Shown piece by piece: positions 33,971-37,305 of a DNA stretch of 37,305 bases (within the stretch, counting starts at the first letter, position 1; every line of letters begins with the position of its first letter). The notes under the pieces were generated by a model. That model did no database searches. It was not told where the DNA came from and saw only the letters and a list, made by a program, of their open reading frames with translations. Location of the stretch: positions 1 to 37,305 of the forward strand of contig JABZIV010000022.1 of the NCBI GenBank assembly GCA_015258095.1, in the 5' to 3' direction. The translations under genes and the position numbers were made by a program. The stretch is from Lachnospiraceae bacterium (GTDB lineage Bacteria > Bacillota > Clostridia > Lachnospirales > Lachnospiraceae).

Positions 33971-34261
33971 TTCCTCTCCGTTCCATTCCGAAAGTTCTTC
34001 TCCCGGCCGGTCTTTAAATCCCAGGGAACAAACCTCTAAAATGTACTCCTCCTGAATAAAGTCCTCTTTATCCAGCCACTTCGATAAACGTCTGGAAACC
34101 ATGGCACAATCCTCCACGGTCATATCCGCCTCATCATCCCGAAAGATAAAGGCGCGCAGATAATGCGTTCCCGCTTCCTTCGTGAAGGTCACGCTGTCCA
34201 GGACATAGCCCATCTCCGGAAGAATTTCCTCCAAATACGCCTGTGTTCTCTCTACTTCCAT
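33926..34261 (-). CDS. rimP: Ribosome maturation factor RimP, lacking the C-terminal domain
   Basis: RimP assists 30S assembly. I choose the ATG ending at 34261 (MEVERTQAYLEEIL), six bases after GGAG; an ATG at 34273 is the alternative, and starts further upstream lie in a terminator hairpin. The product has 111 residues against about 150 in the family. The N-terminal domain is recognisable: PEMGYVLDSVTF, LRAFIF, MTVEDCAMVSRRLSKWLDKE and ILEVCSLGFKDRP (PGLDRP in others). The C-terminal SH3-like domain is absent; in its place is an acidic tail ending EELSTEEPSTEEDR, which is coded by three 15-bp tandem units. Position before nusA supports the identity. Confidence 0.88.
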   Translation of the reverse strand: MEVERTQAYLEEILPEMGYVLDSVTFTKEAGTHYLRAFIFRDDEADMTVEDCAMVSRRLSKWLDKEDFIQEEYILEVCSLGFKDRPGEELSEWNGEEEELSTEEPSTEEDR

Positions 34262-34311
34262 CAAACGCTCCATTTCATCCTTGCTTTTCACTGTAAAGGC
34301 AAGCCTTATCA

Positions 34312-34342
34312 TTAAAAGGAGCAAGCCAAAGCTTGCCCCTTT
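34312..34342 (-). terminator. Leader terminator upstream of rimP-nusA (candidate attenuator)
   Basis: AAAGGGGCAAGC (34342-34331), loop TTTG, GCTTGCTCCTTT (34326-34315), then a short T-run broken by AA. It lies between the operon promoter and the rimP start. A weak terminator at this place is the kind of site through which NusA controls its own operon in B. subtilis. Confidence 0.75.
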
Positions 34343-34366
34343 CCAGTCACGTTGAAACACAGTGGG

Positions 34367-34395
34367 ACTTTACCACATCCCAAAGCAAAATGCAA
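34367..34395 (-). promoter_or_regulatory. Promoter of the rimP-nusA-infB operon
   Basis: TTGCAT (34395-34390), 17-base spacer, TAAAGT (34372-34367), located between the tRNA terminator and the leader hairpin. Confidence 0.6.
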
Positions 34396-34406
34396 GAGCC
34401 AGATAC

Positions 34407-34436
34407 AAAAAAAAGACTCTTCTTTCGAAGAGTCTT
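34407..34436 (-). terminator. Rho-independent terminator of tRNA-Arg
   Basis: Perfect stem AAGACTCTTC/GAAGAGTCTT with loop GAAA (34436-34413), followed by eight T. Confidence 0.93.
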
Positions 34437-34437
34437 C

Positions 34438-34511
34438 TGCGTGCGACAGGATTCGAACCCACGACCTTCTGGTCCGTAGCCAGACGCTCTATCCAGCTGA
34501 GCTACGCACGC
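34438..34511 (-). tRNA. tRNA-Arg (anticodon ACG)
   Basis: The 74-base RNA folds as a full cloverleaf: acceptor GCGTGCG/CGCACGC, D-arm with AGCTCAGCTGGATAGAGC, anticodon stem CTGG..CCAG with loop CTACGGA (anticodon ACG, read as inosine after editing), and T-arm GTGGGTTCGAATCC. The discriminator is A; CCA is not encoded. It has its own promoter and terminator. Confidence 0.96.
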
Positions 34512-34527
34512 TTGCTGAACAAAGAAA

Positions 34528-34556
34528 GTTATACCAAATCCCGAAATCACTGTCAA
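34528..34556 (-). promoter_or_regulatory. Promoter of tRNA-Arg
   Basis: Perfect TTGACA (34556-34551), 17-base spacer, TATAAC (34533-34528). Confidence 0.85.
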
Positions 34557-34601
34557 GTATTAGATTCTAATCCAATCCATAAATCTTGTATCGCTGAATG
34601 T

Positions 34602-34647
34602 GTCTCCTTACTCCTCCTGATTGAGTCGCCTTACTCCTCAAACTGAC
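34602..34647. repeat. 23-bp-period duplication spanning the stop of the BTAD regulator
   Basis: GTCGCCTTACTCCTC (34625-34639, plus strand) contains the stop and last two Glu codons; GTCTCCTTACTCCTC (34602-34616) repeats 14 of 15 bases 23 bp further on, outside the gene. Confidence 0.65.
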
Positions 34648-35884
34648 CGTTTCGCTCCAGAATCCCCGGAATCTCCCCGAGAGAAACAATTCTGTAACGG
34701 AATTCCGCTCTGGATCCCGCGAGTTCCTTCACTCTTCTGGAAATTCTCTGGTAGATGATGGCACAGTCCTCTCTCTTGGTTCCAATCAGAAGAATCAAAT
34801 ACTGTGAGGAAGAATACTTCGTGTAAACATCCCCTTTTCTCAGTCCTTCCGATAAAGACTGCTCGAGAATCTCCGCTCTGGCATTAAGCTTCTCCTGGTT
34901 CTGTATCGGCTTTCCTTCATAATCCACAAGCGTACAGAGCATCATAAAGATAGAGGAACCCCTTCTCTCCAGATTTCTCCTGAGAACATGGTAAATATCG
35001 ATAAAGCTCGTGAACGGGCAAAGATAGGCTCCCATCTTTCTGGCTCCCATCTCACTTTTCAGCTTCTCATCTTTCCGGACAATATTGGCCTGAATCTGTC
35101 GAATATCATCGGTGACCACACGGACATTATCCGACAGCCTCTCATAGCAGGAACGCAGAGCTTCAGGAATCGGTACTTCGAGTTCATCCTGATAGTAGTG
35201 CGCACACTTCGTGTACAACTCATAGGCCGTCTTATAGTCTTTCTTCAAGATCAGGGCATCGATCATCTCAATCTGCCATCCGTTATCCGGATAAATCTTG
35301 TTTGCCTTATCATAGAGTTCGAAGAGAGACTCGTAATCTTCCTTCTCTTTGTAGTACTTTCCTAAAAAGTCAATCACGTCATCATAGAGACGCTTCAGTC
35401 TGACACTTTCGAGAATGACCCAGTAATCCGTTGCAAACTCCGGAAGCAATTCTCCTTTATATAAATCAAAGGCCTCCTGATAATACGCATATCTCTTTTC
35501 TTTATTTTCTTCATTCTTTGCTTTCAGGCAGGTATCTTCAAACTCGTGCACGTCAAGGATATATTCATAATTCGGATCATACTCGGGTGCATAGACCCCT
35601 CTTTTTCCGTCGATAATTTTTCTTCCTGGCATCCCTGCCTTCTTAAGCTGCGTCCTAGCCTGATGAAGTAAATTATTTAAGCTGTTGTTCTCATCCAGAA
35701 GTGCCTTATGCCCGAAAACACCGTCAATTAAATCCCGCTTTGAGACACCACCAAGACCTCTTAAGAAAACGATTTCTGACAGTTTTAGAAAATTCGCCTT
35801 GCTGTTTGTTCCCAGATCCAACTGTTTCTCACCAATGCTCAAGGAAAATCCGCCCAACATCTGTACATAAATCTTCGTCTTCAT
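34631..35884 (-). CDS. BTAD-type transcriptional regulator with degenerate GGDEF-like C-terminus
   Basis: A 417-residue regulator from the ATG ending at 35884 (MKTKIYVQMLGGFSLSIG); an upstream in-frame start lacks a ribosome site. Residues 1-105 form a SARP-like winged-helix domain (LGGFSLSIGEK, LLHQARTQLKKAG). Residues 110-250 are the bacterial transcriptional activator domain with TPR-like helices (YYQEAFDLYKGELLPEFA, RLKRLYDDVIDFL). Residues 285-405 look like a GGDEF-fold remnant: RKGDVYTKYSSSQYLILLIG, where YSSSQY stands at the GGDEF site, so cyclase activity is not expected; nucleotide binding is possible. No target genes are evident; it is flanked by a tRNA gene and ispD and has a strong promoter of its own. 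Confidence 0.8.
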   Translation of the reverse strand: MKTKIYVQMLGGFSLSIGEKQLDLGTNSKANFLKLSEIVFLRGLGGVSKRDLIDGVFGHKALLDENNSLNNLLHQARTQLKKAGMPGRKIIDGKRGVYAPEYDPNYEYILDVHEFEDTCLKAKNEENKEKRYAYYQEAFDLYKGELLPEFATDYWVILESVRLKRLYDDVIDFLGKYYKEKEDYESLFELYDKANKIYPDNGWQIEMIDALILKKDYKTAYELYTKCAHYYQDELEVPIPEALRSCYERLSDNVRVVTDDIRQIQANIVRKDEKLKSEMGARKMGAYLCPFTSFIDIYHVLRRNLERRGSSIFMMLCTLVDYEGKPIQNQEKLNARAEILEQSLSEGLRKGDVYTKYSSSQYLILLIGTKREDCAIIYQRISRRVKELAGSRAEFRYRIVSLGEIPGILERNGQFEE

Positions 35885-35934
35885 TTTCTTCTTCCTTATT
35901 TGACCTTTATAAAATTTACTAAAATTCTGCACCT

Positions 35935-35963
35935 ATTTTAAGAGTGTTTTTTAAGAATGTAAA
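35935..35963 (-). promoter_or_regulatory. Promoter of the BTAD regulator gene
   Basis: TTTACA (35963-35958), 17-base spacer, TAAAAT (35940-35935). The spacer and -10 include a direct repeat of TCTTAAAA. Confidence 0.75.
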
Positions 35964-36000
35964 GGAATAAATGAAATTATTATAAATTAAGTGATAAGAG

Positions 36001-36045
36001 AGAATGCGCCGCTTTCTAAAGAATGCAGATTCTAAAGAAGAATGC
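36001..36045. repeat. 16-19-bp repeats just after the ispD stop codon
   Basis: AGAATGC occurs at 36001, 36020 and 36039 (19-bp steps), and TTCTAAAGAA at 36014 and 36030. The last copy ends one base before the ispD stop. Confidence 0.6.
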
Positions 36046-36046
36046 C

Positions 36047-36757
36047 CTATTCCGACAAGAAAGAAAGATCTTCTTTCACCGTGATTTTTCGGTTTTGCTC
36101 CTCCCCGGAAATCAGATAGACCTGCTCTTCGGAAAAAGCTTCTATAAGCATCGCATCATCCGTAATCAAGATTTCCCGCGTTTCCCGCTGTACAAAAAAA
36201 TCCTGATACGCTTCATAAAGCAAGGAGAAAAGAAAAACCTGCGGTGTCTGTACGGCATAAAGGCCGGTTCTCTTCAGGCTCTCCTGCACCACGCCGCCCT
36301 CCACTCGCTTAATCGTGTCTTTCACGGCAACGCCCGGAATAACTGCGGAAGCGCTCCTGCTCTTTTCCCATAAACGTTCCAGTAAATCTTCTGTAAAAAA
36401 AGGACGTGCCGCATCATGAATAAAAAGAATGCCTTCTTCGCTCTTCTTCTTTAGAAACTGTAGAGCCTGATAAACCGAAAGGAAGCGCTCCGCTCCCCCT
36501 TCCACAAGATGCAGTTCCGTTTTACTCCTCCAACCTTCCTTTTCTACAACGGACTCCACGAAACGGCGATCTTCTTCATTGATTACAAGGAGAATCTCTC
36601 CGCATCGTCCCCAGGAAAGAAAGGACTCCACCGAAGCGCAGAAAAGAGGCTTTCCGTGAAAGGGAAGGAACTGTTTCTTCTCCGTGATCCGCATTCTTCT
36701 TCCGCTGCCCGCCATCAGAATGATTGCAATTATGCCTCTGTCCCGCTTTGCCTCCAT
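36047..36757 (-). CDS. ispD: 2-C-methyl-D-erythritol 4-phosphate cytidylyltransferase
   Basis: IspD activates MEP with CTP in the non-mevalonate isoprenoid pathway. The 236-residue length is normal. Motifs: AIILMAGSGRRM (11-22, nucleotide loop, with GSGxRM), EKKQFLPFHGKPL, FIHDAARPFF near 112, LYAVQTPQVF near 166 and TDDAMLIEAF near 198. The ATG ending at 36757 follows GGAGGAGAGG, which is also the end of a 13-bp tandem array after tsaD. It is downstream of tsaD in the same direction. The presence of ispD implies the MEP route in this organism. Confidence 0.95.
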   Translation of the reverse strand: MEAKRDRGIIAIILMAGSGRRMRITEKKQFLPFHGKPLFCASVESFLSWGRCGEILLVINEEDRRFVESVVEKEGWRSKTELHLVEGGAERFLSVYQALQFLKKKSEEGILFIHDAARPFFTEDLLERLWEKSRSASAVIPGVAVKDTIKRVEGGVVQESLKRTGLYAVQTPQVFLFSLLYEAYQDFFVQRETREILITDDAMLIEAFSEEQVYLISGEEQNRKITVKEDLSFLSE

Positions 36758-36773
36758 AGGTAACCTCTCCTCC

Positions 36774-36864
36774 TTTACTATCCTTCTATACTATCCTTCT
36801 ATACTATCCTTCTACACTACCCTTCTCTACTATCCGTCCCTTTTCTCTTCCGCCTTTATCCTTC
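36774..36864. repeat. Seven-unit 13-bp tandem array from the tsaD stop to the ispD ribosome site
   Basis: Seven successive 13-bp units of the form GAAGGATAGTATA on the minus strand. The unit at 36852-36864 holds the tsaD TAA stop; units 36800-36812 and 36787-36799 are identical; the outermost two near tsaD are degenerate. The array ends at the GGAGGAGAGG site of ispD. Confidence 0.9.
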
Positions 36865-37305
36865 CGTAAGGGAAAGGGACGGATAGGCATTGATTCGGTA
36901 ATCTGCAAACTTCCCTTTCTTCCACTCATAGTATCCTGCTGCCGCAATCATCGCCGCATTGTCCGTACAAAGAATCATTTTCGGGCAGAAGAAGGTGATA
37001 CCTTCCTTCTCCGCTTTCTTTTGCATTTTTTCGCGAAGCGCCGTATTCGCCGAAACTCCGCCGGCAATGGCAAGACGGGACACCCCTAAGTCCTTACAGA
37101 GGGCAATCGCCTTCTCCGAAAGCACTTCCGTTACATTTTCCTGAAAAGAAGCACAGATATCCGCTGCATGGACTTCTTCTCCCGTCATCTTCAGTCTGTT
37201 CATCTCATTCAGCACCGCCGATTTCACTCCGGAAAAGCTGAAATCGTAAGGTCCATCCTCCATCTTCGCCGTCGGAAAATGATAGGCTTCCGGATTCCCT
37301 TCTTT
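36856..37305 (-). CDS. tsaD: tRNA N6-adenosine threonylcarbamoyltransferase, C-terminal part (cut by window edge)
   Basis: TsaD transfers the threonylcarbamoyl group to A37 of ANN-decoding tRNAs, with TsaB and TsaE. Only the last 149 residues are present; the gene runs off the high-coordinate edge. The visible part reads YHFPTAKMEDGPYDFSFSGV with the DFSFSGVKSAV motif, then DICASFQENV, LAIAGGVSANTALRE and the nucleotide/metal-site motif CTDNAAMIAAAGYYEW. All match the ASKHA-fold C-terminal lobe. The stop codon lies in the first unit of a 13-bp tandem array. Confidence 0.95.
   Translation of the reverse strand, partial: KEGNPEAYHFPTAKMEDGPYDFSFSGVKSAVLNEMNRLKMTGEEVHAADICASFQENVTEVLSEKAIALCKDLGVSRLAIAGGVSANTALREKMQKKAEKEGITFFCPKMILCTDNAAMIAAAGYYEWKKGKFADYRINAYPSLSLTEG

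Noticed and set aside
34352..34646. Two small plus-strand frames crossing the tRNA-Arg gene
   Set aside because: They cover the complement of a complete tRNA cloverleaf with its own promoter and terminator; such frames are frequent artefacts.
36774..36864. Possible CRISPR array at the 13-bp repeats
   Set aside because: Units are contiguous, without spacers, and far too short for CRISPR repeats.

Overview
The window looks like chromosomal DNA of a low-to-mid GC Gram-positive anaerobe of the class Clostridia, most likely family Lachnospiraceae. The assignment is an inference. It rests on the DUF4317 protein, the gene order rimP-nusA-rnpM-ylxQ-infB-rbfA-nrnA-truB/ribF-rpsO-pnp, Shine-Dalgarno sites of the AGGAGG type, a lipobox lipoprotein, a Cna_B/SpaA cell-wall surface protein and classical TTGACA/TATAAT promoters. 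Nearly all genes lie on the minus strand. Only the DUF4317 gene and an rRNA pseudouridine synthase gene are on the plus strand. No phage, insertion sequence, CRISPR array or defence island is visible.

Layout from low to high coordinate. (1) 1-5141: purine operon, transcribed purC-purE-purF-purM-purL, behind a promoter and a ykkC-family riboswitch of the PRPP-sensing type whose 3' half can instead fold into a long terminator. (2) 5286-7588: the two plus-strand genes, a tandem repeat between them, and the amino-terminal remnant of a cation/proton antiporter gene. (3) 7670-10864: a NitT/TauT-type ABC importer (permease, ATPase, cysteine-containing lipoprotein). (4) 10902-16311: a cell-wall adhesin-like protein with two Cna_B domains and a GGDEF-EAL cyclic-di-GMP protein. 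(5) 16431-19428: ilvD behind a BASS-family symporter gene. (6) 19471-25262: pnp-gltX-thrS, with a long imperfect hairpin in the pnp leader. (7) 25283-26337: rpsO with a structured leader, and a small membrane protein. (8) 26352-34395: the nusA/infB operon, ending in a TruB-RibF fusion gene and starting with a short RimP behind a leader terminator. (9) 34407-37305: tRNA-Arg(ACG), a BTAD-type regulator with a degenerate GGDEF-like domain, ispD, and the end of tsaD.

Most content is core metabolism and translation. The unusual points are a single-ORF TruB-RibF fusion, a PurF that lacks several glutaminase-site residues and most Fe-S cysteines, a RimP without its C-terminal domain, a ThrS without TGS domain and with an insertion, and at least eight short tandem duplications (13-26 bp units) located at or next to stop codons. 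The last pattern recurs across unrelated genes and is the best candidate here for something not previously described.
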